Source: Parus major
Lineage: Eukaryota; Chordata; Aves; Passeriformes; Paridae
NCBI RefSeq assembly: GCF_001522545.3
Contig: NC_031783.1
Coordinates: forward strand, 4,028,532 to 4,092,531
Reading direction: 5' to 3'
DNA length: 64,000 nt
Below, piece by piece: positions 22,245-33,403 of this stretch. A program made the translations under genes and the position numbers. Position 1 is the first letter of the stretch, and every line of letters begins with the position of its first letter. The notes below the pieces were generated by a model. It searched no databases, had not been told where the DNA came from, and was given only the letters and a program-made list of their open reading frames with translations.

Positions 22245-25200
22245 GTAAGGATTTACTTCTGAGTACTTCTAAAGGTTACCTGAAACTGTTGATATCCAAA
22301 GAAGTTTTTTAAAACTGATCATTCTGTAAGAAAATAAGTAGATGGATTGGTTTCATTCTAGCACTGGTCAGTGTGTCTGGGAAAGTCCTCACTGCCTCCT
22401 GGGGTGACTGATTTTGTAGACAGAAGTTGTTGAAACCCACTCAAACCTTCTGAACCTAGCTGCTGTTACAGGAAATGAAACCCATCCATTGCAGGATTCT
22501 CTGAGCACCATTTTTAACTGCAACACTGTGCTGGATTGACTGGAGTGACTACATGGGCTTTTTGCTGCAGAGATGAATGTTTTTGTTTTTACGCCTTCCT
22601 CCGTGAAGGAACAGTTAAAATCAGGCAGAGGGAAATGGAACAGATGTTTGTGCACATTTCCCATCTGAAAACGCCTTCCACTGGCCAAGAGGATTGTTAG
22701 GCACAATTAAGCCCAGTGTATACATCCTGTGCTGTAAGCCAAGGCTGCTGAGGATGTTCCCAACAGGGGAGCACAGGTTTGGAAAGGAGGAAACTCATAG
22801 GAGCTTTGAACTGTGGCAGGTTTTTGAGTGTCACTGTGTGAAAAACAAAGGAGACCTGACTGACAGCTCAGAGTCTGTGCCCCCACATACTGCACATGTC
22901 CCTGAGATTCAGCTATACCATATACAACCATGCATTTAGGAGACACTTTCAATCCGTGAGCAAATTTATTATGCATTTCAAGGGTGCTAGCACATGAAAT
23001 CTGATTTTTGAGAGGCATTTGGTGTAATGTTGCCAACTGACTTTAAAAGCTTGTGATATTACGCCTTGTAATGTTCCACATTCAGTGTAATTGTCACTGT
23101 AATCAGCTTTATGATGGCAAATCTTCGTGATGACTGCAGGGATATATCTTTTGCATATTGTGTCTGAAATGTGAGTTACTTTTTGATTTCAGAGGTATAG
23201 TGGTAGTGAAGGGAGGAAGGCACTGCAGAGTTTTGAGCTCATGTATGAAATGTTTATGCAGAGAGTGGAATTTGTCATTTCCAGTGATGTGATAGCATCT
23301 ACTGTTGACAAAGACACTGAGAACCAAATGCTTTTGTATTTTGTGATTTGTATTGTAATTGAACCCATTAGAGTTGGCCATTCTGGAAAAGCATGCTTTG
23401 CTGGCAGAAAATTGCAGTGATTGACTATTTTTGTTGTATCAGAATATTATACAGACGTTGTGAACGTGTGTTGACCTAAAAATGTCAGTGGGTATTTCAT
23501 ATCAGTCTCCTTTTTGTTTCTTTTGCTTTTCCAGGGTGGGGAGGGATGACACAAAAATGCAAGACAGACATTGCTTTTCTGTTGTGTAATGCCTGGCTTT
23601 TAATAATGTAAAAATCTCTGTGCCAGGTCTGCAAGCAGAGTCTGTAAGTTCTGGGCAGCCAGTAAGTCTTTTCACTTAAATATGCAAGAGAATTCTAACC
23701 CAAACCTCTTTGTTATTCCACTCTTATTTTCCTGTAACAAGACACAAATCCACAAAGGGTGTTTCTCTGTCCCTCTGGCCTTACTTCTCCTTGTAATGGA
23801 TTTTTTTTAACTTCCTCTTTAGATGGATGTAAGTTGGGTATAATATCTCACATCATTTTTACCCATGGCAGCACTTGTCCTGAGTCTGATGATGAGACAC
23901 AGTTACCTGCATTTCTTAGGGAAAAAAAAAGTGGGACTCCACTCATTTTCTGGAAAACATGATTTGTTCCTGTGGGAGAATATTTCTTAAAAACCTCTTT
24001 GTTAGTCCACTGGAACTGATGGAGTTCTGAGGAGTGCCTGGAACCTTGCTTGACACAGCATATGGTCTGTGTATGTGCCTAAAAATTATTCAGTGCATGG
24101 TAGCTTGTGGTGGCAATGTGTTTATCTCTGGGGCTCGTTCTCAAGGAGCATTGTCTTGTTTAAGTGGCTGTGAAATGTACTTTTTACTGCAGCTCTGCGG
24201 TCATCTTCAGGCCAGCATAATCCTGGCTTAAGGTGTCTGGCTGCAAATTTGTCATTTGCATTATTATTGGTTGGTTCTTGCAGAATCAAGCTATTTTTTA
24301 TTGTTTTTTTAAACATTAAGTGCTTTGTCTAGAAGAATTAATAGCAAAATGCTGAGCAAGGTATTTTTTATTCTCTGGATTCCAATAAGAAATGGGAGAT
24401 CAAGGAGGTGATGCTTTAAGTCTTATTTAGCATGGGAGAGATTATTTCAAAATATTAACTAAATGTGTAGCATTGTGCTTCTGGATAGGAGGGATGAGAA
24501 TTTCTGGTTTACATTTTACATTTTCAACTGACTTTGTTAATTGAGTGCTTTGTAGAGATTTTCCACCCCTGATTTCCATATGTCAGGATCAGATACTTGA
24601 AATATTTAAAAGTAGTTCTGGGTCAGAGCCAGACTATGTAATTATTTAAACCCATATTACATAGATTTGTTTGTTTTTTGAGCACTTCTTTTCTGACACA
24701 GCAAAATTATCTGTCTAAGGCTTAGTTTTCTTGATACCATTCTGAAGACTTTTGTAATGTATATTTTCCTTAGTGTTTGGCACTTGTGGTATTCTGTGCA
24801 CCTCTACTGTTTCTCACCGTGTCTTTTAGAAATGTTTTCTTTTTTAATGTAATTTGAAACACTTCTCTGTTACTAAATGGCATAACCTCTTCTAATCTTA
24901 TTAATTTAAATTATCTTCTGGTCACCATCCTTCTATTCCAAACATGATCTGGCATCCTCATCACAAAAATAGATGGTGAGTCGGGAATCAGACACCTTCA
25001 GAAACAGATCCCAGATGTATTTTTAAGGAACACTGTGTGCTAGCAAGCATTTCAAGTCTTTCTGGAATTATTTCTTGAGAATGATGACTGTTAGCTGCTG
25101 AGGTGGGTTCAAGTGTACTGCCTAAGTGGTGTCTGTTTTACTCCCCGACCTAATTACTAAAGCTAAGGAATTAATTTGTCTGTGAATATACACCAGTATA

Positions 25201-25738
25201 TACTCTTGCATTGTCAATGTTAGGGTTTCCTCTTTGTTCTGTGTGCTTGCAGAATTGTGCTTCAGCACCGTGTTTCCTTGGAGAGGAGGACAGAAGTTTT
25301 GAATTAAGAAATATTTTATTTTTGTTTGTTTTTATTTACTAAATACCAGTTGTGATTCAAGAATATGATAAAGTAGTTAATTATCCTTCATGCCCTTTTG
25401 GGAAAAACCTAAGTGTACCTACTTTGTGACTTTGTTTAATAGTTGGCTTTTGTACTCTGACAGGACAGGAGACTTTGAGTATGTATTACCCACTGCAGAA
25501 ATAGAAAAATCAAATTGAATGTGATATGGTTCTTTTTTTCTCTCTGTCTCAGGGCAGAACACTTTGTTAAAAATTGATTCCACACTCTTTGGTGAAAGCC
25601 ATTTCTCTAATGTAACAAAACCTGAGGGGTTCTTGTTATATTTTTATTATTATTATTAATATTTTTTAACTTTCAGAATTATAAAGTGAATGTATACATT
25701 TATAGAAATTTTTCTTGCTGTGAAGAGGGATTTCCAGT
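22245..25738 (+). other. Intronic stretch, no recognisable gene
   Basis: Only short frames without recognisable domains are present (longest about 109 codons, 22707-23036 minus). No repeat family was recognised. Confidence 0.5.
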
Positions 25739-26030
25739 TCATGGATTCAAAGATTTTCAAGACAGGAAGGATCATTATGCTAAATTCAGCCTGTCCTCTT
25801 GAATGTACATGGTACAGAACTTGGAGGCTGGCTTAAAGCAGACCTTTTGGAAGATATTTAATCTTGTTTTAAACATCCAAGTAATTTTGGTTCCCAGAGT
25901 TTCACTGCTGCCCTGCTGAACTGTTTGCATGTTTAATTACCCTTGCAGTTTGGACATTACAGGGCTCTAGTTCTCTTTATTTTTGCTCCTGGCCACTGTT
26001 TCCTGCTGGGTTTTCTGAGGGATTAAAAAT
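25739..26030 (-). mobile_element. Old CR1-family LINE, antisense 3' end
   Basis: The order 'tcatggattcaaagatttt', 'gacaggaaggatcattatg', 'aacttggaggctggctt', 'aatcttgttttaaacatcca', 'tgtttaattacccttgcagt' and 'ctgagggattaaaa' mirrors the antisense 3' end of the reptile/bird CR1 subfamily with the pattern 'tcatagattttaaggccagaagggaccat ... ttgatttaaa ... ggttaattaccctcactg'. Divergence is high and no coding part remains. Ends are approximate. Confidence 0.75.
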
Positions 26031-27670
26031 GCAAAATATCCTCAAACAAATGAGGAAGCTCTCAAAGTGTGCTGCCTCCTAGAAGAGATATATATCAAAG
26101 ACATAGAGGAAATAAGCAAGGAAGGAACCTTGTGGAATCACAAAATCTGCTTTTGTTTCTGAAAGCAAGATAACTCTGCCTGAATCCTTCCTGAGACGTT
26201 TGCTGAGCCCATTCTGGAACGACAGGGGCTGTCTAACCTCTGCAGGCATTTTACACTTGCACTGGTGGGGGTTTCTTTTCCCCAATGCCTGAGTTAAAAA
26301 TCTTTATTGTGTCATTTAACCTCCCACTGTTTTATGGAGGATGGGCATAAAAAATGCATTATTTGCACCCTTTGCCTAGTGAGCCATTATCCACCTAAAG
26401 ATAGCGATGTCAACCTCTGCCTTCTCTCTTTGTAGTAGTGTAATCCTCATTCCTTCACTCTTCCCTTCTGGAGTTTTTCTTGGCCTCTTACAGTCAAGAA
26501 CCATCATGGGTAATATTTTTAGATCTGCAGAATTATTGAGGTATCTCATTTCTTTTCTCAAGAACATGTATGAAGCATAGCTGTGCTCCTGATACCTGAA
26601 ACTGGAGTAGGAGGTAATAAAATTCTGCTAGTAGATACAGATGTATGATGGGAGGAGAGGTGAGAGTTAACAGTAAGTCATGAGACACAGAGCACTGTGA
26701 AGGATGAGTTTATTTTGCTGTTATTAAAAATTTCATTTCAGGATAATCCCTCTGAGACTTAACACGTTATTTTAAGAAAAGCTTCCTGGAGCAGCAGTAA
26801 ACAAGACACAGTACAGTAGGTTCAAACGATTCATAAATGTTTGGATTTTTTTTTTTTTAAACATCCCATTTATTGAGTCTGTTTCTAATACAGTGCTGAA
26901 AGAAACAGCAATCATGTTGCCTATGTGTTTGCAAAGAGTGACATTTGTAAAGTAATCTATTTAAATAATCAGCACTCTGAAGCCTTGTCTGCCGTTTTTG
27001 GCTGTCAAATTTTGTGAAGTAGGAGGAAAAACGCTTAAAGCACAGGCTAGCTCTTTAGTGATTTTTGCATATCCCTTCTTCAGCAGCTCAGCTGAGGCTT
27101 AATTTAGAGGTGCTGCTGGATGTGTGACAGCATCTGTTTGTGTGCATGGCTTTGGCAGAGCATCCTGTGCCTCTGCATGGCCCCACAACTGGAGCATTCC
27201 ATGTTTCCATCTGGACTGGTGTGTTCCCATCAGTCTCACCCTGCCACATCCCCACAACTGCAGAAATGCAGGAGCAAACCTCATTTTGCTGTGTGACCTT
27301 TCCAGTAACTCAGGCAGGGCTCAGTTCTCGAGGCCACAGGTGGGGTGTTGAGCCACAGCTGCTGTCTGAGGGCACTGAAATCACAGCAGAAAGGCACAGA
27401 TTTGAATGCAAGACAAACGTGGGCTCCTCTCTAACCTCAGCACTGTGGGAAATGAGCATGGTGTGTTTTTGATAGGGATAACTGATGGTAGTAAAGGCAG
27501 AACAGCAAACACAAAATGCACATGGGCCACCCTTGCATTACCTGATCTCAGTTTTCCCTTGGTAATCATCACTGTACTTACAGAATTATACAGTTTCTCC
27601 ATTTTTATTTTTAATTAATAAATATAGGTGACGAAACATAAACATAGGATTGAATGAATCCACCAATTCT

Positions 27671-27743
27671 TCAAAATTTTAAAATTTCTTTTATTTAAAA
27701 TTTATTTCTTTAAAATTTTAAAATTTTTTAAATTTCTTTAAAA
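27671..27743. repeat. AT-rich low-complexity tract with self-complementary aaaatttt units
   Basis: Repeated aaaatttt/ttaaaattt words make this nearly pure A/T tract largely self-complementary, capable of hairpin formation. It is simple-sequence, not a transposon. Confidence 0.8.
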
Positions 27744-27859
27744 GCCACAGTGCTGTAAAGTTTCATGCTTCAAATTGTAATTAATCCATATTTCATTTGC
27801 CAGCCTCTAGTAATGAAGCATTTTGACATGTGTTTAGCAATATTCCTGCTCAAGGAGGC

Positions 27860-27915
27860 ACTGAAATTACAGTACAGCACATGCTGAAGTGCTTTACTGA
27901 ATTAGGAGCCTTGCA
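27860..27915. repeat. Possible ancient amniote interspersed repeat
   Basis: The words 'cagcacatgctgaagtgc' and 'tttactgaattaggagcc' resemble a repeat seen widely in reptile genomes ('agcacatgcttaagtgctttgctgaatcggggcc'). The match is short and recalled rather than aligned. Confidence 0.3.
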
Positions 27916-28684
27916 CTCAGTAGATACAATCACATTTTCTCGAGTTTTCCCCTAGTGTTAATATTGATGATAGGATCTGAAACACTGAAGCACGGATCAA
28001 AAATAGTCTGTGATCAGGAAAAGGCAGATAAGAGGTCCTGGAAAAGACAGATGAAGAAACACAAGGTAAAATGAAATAAATGAGCCTTAGGAAAGTGGGA
28101 TTTATTTACCAGGTTTTGTTTGTACTGCTTTGTGTAAAGTGACTCAAAAACCCCATATGTGCGACATTTCTGCTTTGAGAAACTTTCTTGCCCTGGAAAA
28201 GAACCTTGGTTTTTTTTCCTTTTTTATTCACAGGGGTGTAAATGTGTTGAGGTGTGTGCAGCAGAAATAACCCTCTGAGCAAGCTGGGGTTAGTGAGTGA
28301 TGGAAAGCACTTCCTCAGGGCCTCCAGGTGACCATAGCCAAGCCTTGTTCTTGTGGAATTCACTGTGTGATTTCAAAGAATGAGAGCTTTCTCCCCTCTA
28401 GAACATCACTGGGGAGAGCTTGGAAAGGGTCTGATGTGGTGAGAAATGTGTAAAGATGACTGAGTCTTTTGAGTCCCTCTCAGACACAGAGTACAGATAC
28501 TGGAGTATCTTTTAAAGAAAAAAAAATGTAGAGTTACTTTGTAATTTATAATGTATAAACTCCATTTATATCATGGAAGAACAGAGGGGACTGTAACAAT
28601 AAAGCTGTGTTTTCTTCTGCTTTTGGGTTCATAGTGATAAACAAGATTTTAGTAAATTAAAACCATCGTATTATCATAATAATG

Positions 28685-28932
28685 GCCTTAAACTGAAGAA
28701 GGGCAGGTTTACATTAGATATTAGGATGGAAATCTCCATGTGAGGGTGGGCAGGCCCTGGCACAGGTTCCCAGAGAAGCTGTGGCTGCTCCTGGATCCCT
28801 GGAAATGTCCAAGGCCAGGTTGGACAGGGCTTGGAGCAGCCTGGGCCAGTGGGAGATGTCCCTGCCCATGGCAGGGGTGGGGTGAGATGGGCTTTAAGGT
28901 CCCTTCCAACATAAACCATTCTGGAATTCTGT
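28685..28932 (+). mobile_element. CR1 LINE 3' end, sense orientation
   Basis: A clear avian CR1 3' end: 'cttaaactgaagaagggcag', 'acattagatattaggatgga', 'aggccctggcacaggttccc', 'agagaagctgtggctgctcc', 'tgtccctgcccatggcaggg' and 'ctttaaggtcccttccaac', ending in 'accattctggaattctg' in place of the terminal attctatg repeats. It is 5'-truncated, with about 250 bp left and no ORF2 coding capacity. This is the best preserved CR1 3' end in the window. Confidence 0.95.
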
Positions 28933-31900
28933 CTAGATCATCTTTCTGCAGTTTCTTTTTGTCCTCCCCTGTGCCGTGGTTTATGCATCAATGCCTGCAT
29001 AAATAGGAAGTGATCCTTGTAATGTGGACAAAATCATGAGTGGAAGGCTGAAAAGTCCTTTCAGTTTGCTTAATATATTTCATATTTTGTCTCATGCATG
29101 TATGGAAGGATGCCTGTGTATTTAATTAGGAGAGGTTTCTGTCTAGAGCACATGAATAGAGTCCTGTTTCTCTTGGAGCCTAATGTGGATCATGTATTTT
29201 CATTTCATCAAAGTTACCACAGTTGATTTCATTCTTTCAGGGACAGATTTTGAGCTGTTTGCATACAGTATAAAATCAAAATGTTATAGGGATGTTTTAT
29301 GGGAGACTTGTGATAAGGACACACGTGTAGTTTTAAATTCTGTGGATAATGGGAAAGCAGGAGTATTTTTCTAAACTTTCCATCTAGATTATAAGCTATC
29401 TTTGTAAAATACAAAATCTGCTTGTAAAAAGAATAGAATACTTGATGATTGAAAATAAAAGTAAAATATCTCAGTGAGGTAGAATTTACAATGATTTTAA
29501 AACTAGCAAAGATTTGATAAGTGCTTAAAAATTATCAAAATACTCTTTGTTTCAGGTGGTTTAGGAATGCTCTTTTTTTTTGCCATATTTCTCTCATCAC
29601 TGGGGTGTGCTTAAATCACGTTCTGTACTCACTGAAGCTTTGCTGAAGAATATCAGTCCACAGTTTCAAAGCTGTCAAACAGATTTCCCTAAGTTGCATT
29701 TACACAGGCACCTCAAGAAGAAATTAATGAAGTCTTGTTTCACTGCACATGTGTAGCCATTTTTAATAAACTTTTTGGGATTTGAAGTACTTTCTGTGCA
29801 GTTGCATTTGTTTCTGGATTACAAAATATATAAAAGCTTTGCCAGCCTTGGCAGAATGAGGAGACTTGCAGTTTACAATTTTTTGTGGCAAACATTCACT
29901 TTAGGTCGGTGATATGTGAATTTACTCGCTTATTTATTATAGCAGTGATAGATTATTCTCACTTCTACTTAAATTTGACAAGCTGCGCAGTGCTAAACCC
30001 TGCTAAAATGGTGCAAAGACCCAATTACATAAACTACAAAGGCATGCAAGAGTAAGCAAAGAAAAAAACATATAAAAGGATTAAAGATCAAAAATAGAAC
30101 GATTCCAGTGAAACTGCATTAGGAGACATCAGGCAGGAAAACATGAAAGAATTAGAGTATGAAGAACAAAGCTTTATAAAGCTTCTGAAAACTGGCAAAC
30201 ATTTTTAATATTACTTCTGTTAACTCTTCATATGAGAAGGAGAGCTATTTCTTGGGAAAGGACATTTTTTGGTGTTGTGTTCTTCGTGAGTTTTGTTTAT
30301 GGAGTTTGGATTTCACCTGCAGAGTAGTCATAGCTTGATTTAATCAAGGACTTTGAAAGTGAGTTGGGTTTTTAATTTAAAAAGTGCTGTGGAAGATTTA
30401 AGAAGAATTGAAGGGTGAATCTACCATTTTATTCCTCTGTGGCTTTAAATGCCATCTTTGCAGCTAATCCTTATTTTCTTATACAGTAGAGGTGGTGTTG
30501 CACTGTCTTGAGAGGGCTGAAAAATGGTGGCACAGTCAGGAATGACCAAGGCATTTGGCCCTTATTTTTTCTCTTACAAATGACTGTTGTGTAGAATTCA
30601 TTTTCTTCGTTCAGGGAACTCAGAGAATGGATAAATGAAAAGTAGCCCTTGCAGGAATAAGATTTAATTCATTGCAATCCCTCCTTGTTCCCTGGAAGAA
30701 CTACACAAAGTACACACTCCCATTGTATTGCTAAAAGGTTTTTCAGATTCCCACAAACAGGGTTTCTGCTGAAGAGAACCAGTTCAGTTACTGATTCAGG
30801 TCACAGTAAGTCCTGAATGGCTTTTAACATCTAATTGACAATAGTAAAGACCTTTCTTTAGATAAGTCTTCAAAATGCTGCACAACCTTTGTATAGATCA
30901 ACACTTGCCATGTATTTGTGATCAGCACTGAACCCCATTCCTGTAGCAATTCATCTGAGTTTATTCTGGTTTCCTTTTCTGCCTCCTGACCCAGTTTGGG
31001 AAGGGTTGAGAAGAGTTGTGAGGGGTTTTTTTTGTGGTTTGTTTTTTTTTTGTTTTGTTTTGGTTTTTTTTTCCAAATTTTTTTCCCTTTTGCAGCAGCC
31101 TTGTCTCCTGGTTGAGGTGCTGTGCAGACTGTCCCTGTCTGTGCTCTGGGGTTGTTCTCCATGTAGCTCGTGCAGACTGGTTGAAGCCTGGGAGGGATAC
31201 AAAGCAAGACAGATGGTTTCCCACAGACTTCCCCTCTAGCTCTTTCATCTTTCATCTAACTATTAATTCATCTGTTTGGATGGATACATTCACGCATGGA
31301 ACCAAGATGAATAATAATGAGATTTTTAATAACTCCCTACATTTGCATTCCTTGTAACTCTTTACATGGTTCTAGCTGATTAAAATGAATCATTTACATA
31401 ATTAACATATGGTTATAGTGTTGGCTTTAATATGCTGATTATCTCAGTACTTTTGTCTAGAGTCAATTGGATTCAAACTGTAACAATTGTTTGAAGTGAG
31501 AATAGTTTATTCCTGTGAGGGTTGGTGAATATTTGCCATGGGGCCTGATTAGAAATAGCACAACTGTCCAAGAAATTCTTTAATGTAAAGCACGTATTAA
31601 AAAATAAAAATAAAAGAGAAAAATGTCATCCACATCTTCTGTGTTTAGGTCAGGCTTTACAAATAGCTTTCTATGCTTAAAGAGGCTTCTGCCATGAGTT
31701 CCTTGGTGAGCTGCTAACACAATACCCAACATAGTCCTGAGAATGAACCAAGGCAAACAATGCAGGTCTAACTGTTTCTTATTTGTGATTACTTTTATTT
31801 TTCTGTAAATCAGGCAGTTTTGGTGGGTTTTTTTTAATTCCATTGAGGTAGAATTAGGAATTTTATTTTTTTTATTAGACAAAATATGTTTTAATGTCTT

Positions 31901-32923
31901 TATAGTCACTGGATTACTCTACTCTTAAAATTAAAAAAGGAATCGTTTTCATATTTGGTGTTTTGCTTGTTTTCTCCCGGTACATATTTGTCAGAAGTCA
32001 CACTTAAGCAACTGTATTTTAAGAATTGGTGAAATATTTTCCAGTCTTGCTGTCACTCTTGGTGGTGTGCTCAGCTTTCTACTGGAGAGGCTGCTTGAAA
32101 AGAGAAAAGAATTGTCAGTTTTTGTGGTTAGGTAACTAACACTTGTGTCAATGAATGCTTTTTGAATGTTCATGAATATTTGAAGCAAATTTGTGTTAAT
32201 TGCACTACTGTTGTCCACAATTAGTCTGTGGTAGACATGATTAATTGTAAAGAGCCCTGACATTTATGCATAAAAGGCTTGAGGTCAAACAGAAATGGAG
32301 AAAAATGGTTGCTGCAGCATTGGCAGATGGAATGCTAATGTATCTTGACTCATACTGAGAATAATGATATTTCAGCATCAATAGCAAATAATTGTTTTAG
32401 AACTGTGGAGTAGTCTTCTCCTTTCCTTTGCTTTTCTTCCTCTGTTTACCTTTGTTCCATCCCTCCCCAGGAAGCCACAGCCACTGGTTATTTTTGCAGT
32501 GTGGCTTTTACTTGGCTTGGGTGCTGTGCTGGGAGCTGCTTTACGGGAAGCCCACGCCACCCTGGCAGCTGGGAAAGGACCCTGTCGATTTCCTGCTTCG
32601 AGGAAAGGTGTCATGCAGCAATATTCTGATGAGAATCATGCTTGCAGTGTGAAGGGAATCTCTTGAATCCCTGTTGGAATACAAATCCCATCAGAAATCA
32701 GCTTCCTGTGTTCACAGCACCATTTCAGCATGTTTATCACGACTGGGTAGGGAATAATTCAGCAGGTGGAATCTCAGGGGTTTAATCTCTACCCAAACAG
32801 CAAACAGACCATGTTCATAGTGCCATGAGCACCTCATGAGGGTGACCCCAGCTGTCTGAGCCCTTTTCCACCACAAAATCACTGTATGGTGTTCAGAGCA
32901 TCACCCTGCAGTGCTGCCAGCGG
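28933..32923 (+). other. Intronic stretch, no recognisable gene
   Basis: AT-rich sequence. A T/G-rich tract lies at 31022-31090. Frames over the tract (up to 143 codons, minus, 30824-31255) are lysine/asparagine-rich products of the simple sequence. GC content rises toward the gap at 32924. Confidence 0.5.
31022..31090. repeat. T/G-rich low-complexity tract
   Basis: Runs of T broken by G, ending 'ttttcccttttgcag', give a sequence that resembles a polypyrimidine tract with an AG. The downstream frame shows nothing recognisable, so it is annotated only as simple sequence. Confidence 0.75.
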
Positions 32924-33403
32924 NNNNNNNNNNNNNNNNNNNNNNNNNNNNNNNNNNNNNNNNNNNNNNNNNNNNNNNNNNNNNNNNNNNNNNNNNNNNN
33001 NNNNNNNNNNNNNNNNNNNNNNNNNNNNNNNNNNNNNNNNNNNNNNNNNNNNNNNNNNNNNNNNNNNNNNNNNNNNNNNNNNNNNNNNNNNNNNNNNNNN
33101 NNNNNNNNNNNNNNNNNNNNNNNNNNNNNNNNNNNNNNNNNNNNNNNNNNNNNNNNNNNNNNNNNNNNNNNNNNNNNNNNNNNNNNNNNNNNNNNNNNNN
33201 NNNNNNNNNNNNNNNNNNNNNNNNNNNNNNNNNNNNNNNNNNNNNNNNNNNNNNNNNNNNNNNNNNNNNNNNNNNNNNNNNNNNNNNNNNNNNNNNNNNN
33301 NNNNNNNNNNNNNNNNNNNNNNNNNNNNNNNNNNNNNNNNNNNNNNNNNNNNNNNNNNNNNNNNNNNNNNNNNNNNNNNNNNNNNNNNNNNNNNNNNNNN
33401 NNN
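32924..33403. other. Assembly gap (480 N)
   Basis: The edges are GC-richer than the surroundings (left 'cagtgctgccagcgg', right 'ggtgctgagccctggggctg'). The right edge has a 'gctgagccctggg' word also found in CR1 antisense sequence, but no further CR1 blocks follow, so the content of the gap is unknown. Confidence 0.95.

Larger units (their letters stand above)
26031..28684 (+). other. Intronic stretch, AT-rich tract and possible old repeat
   Basis: No gene is recognisable. A GC-richer patch at 27.1-27.45 kb has overlapping chance frames of up to 110 codons. It also contains the AT tract at 27671-27743 and a possible ancient repeat near 27860-27915. Confidence 0.45.

Noticed and set aside
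31060..31100. Polypyrimidine tract plus TTTTGCAG as a splice acceptor
   Set aside because: It belongs to a T/G simple-sequence tract, and the sequence after it shows no recognisable exon or matching donor.
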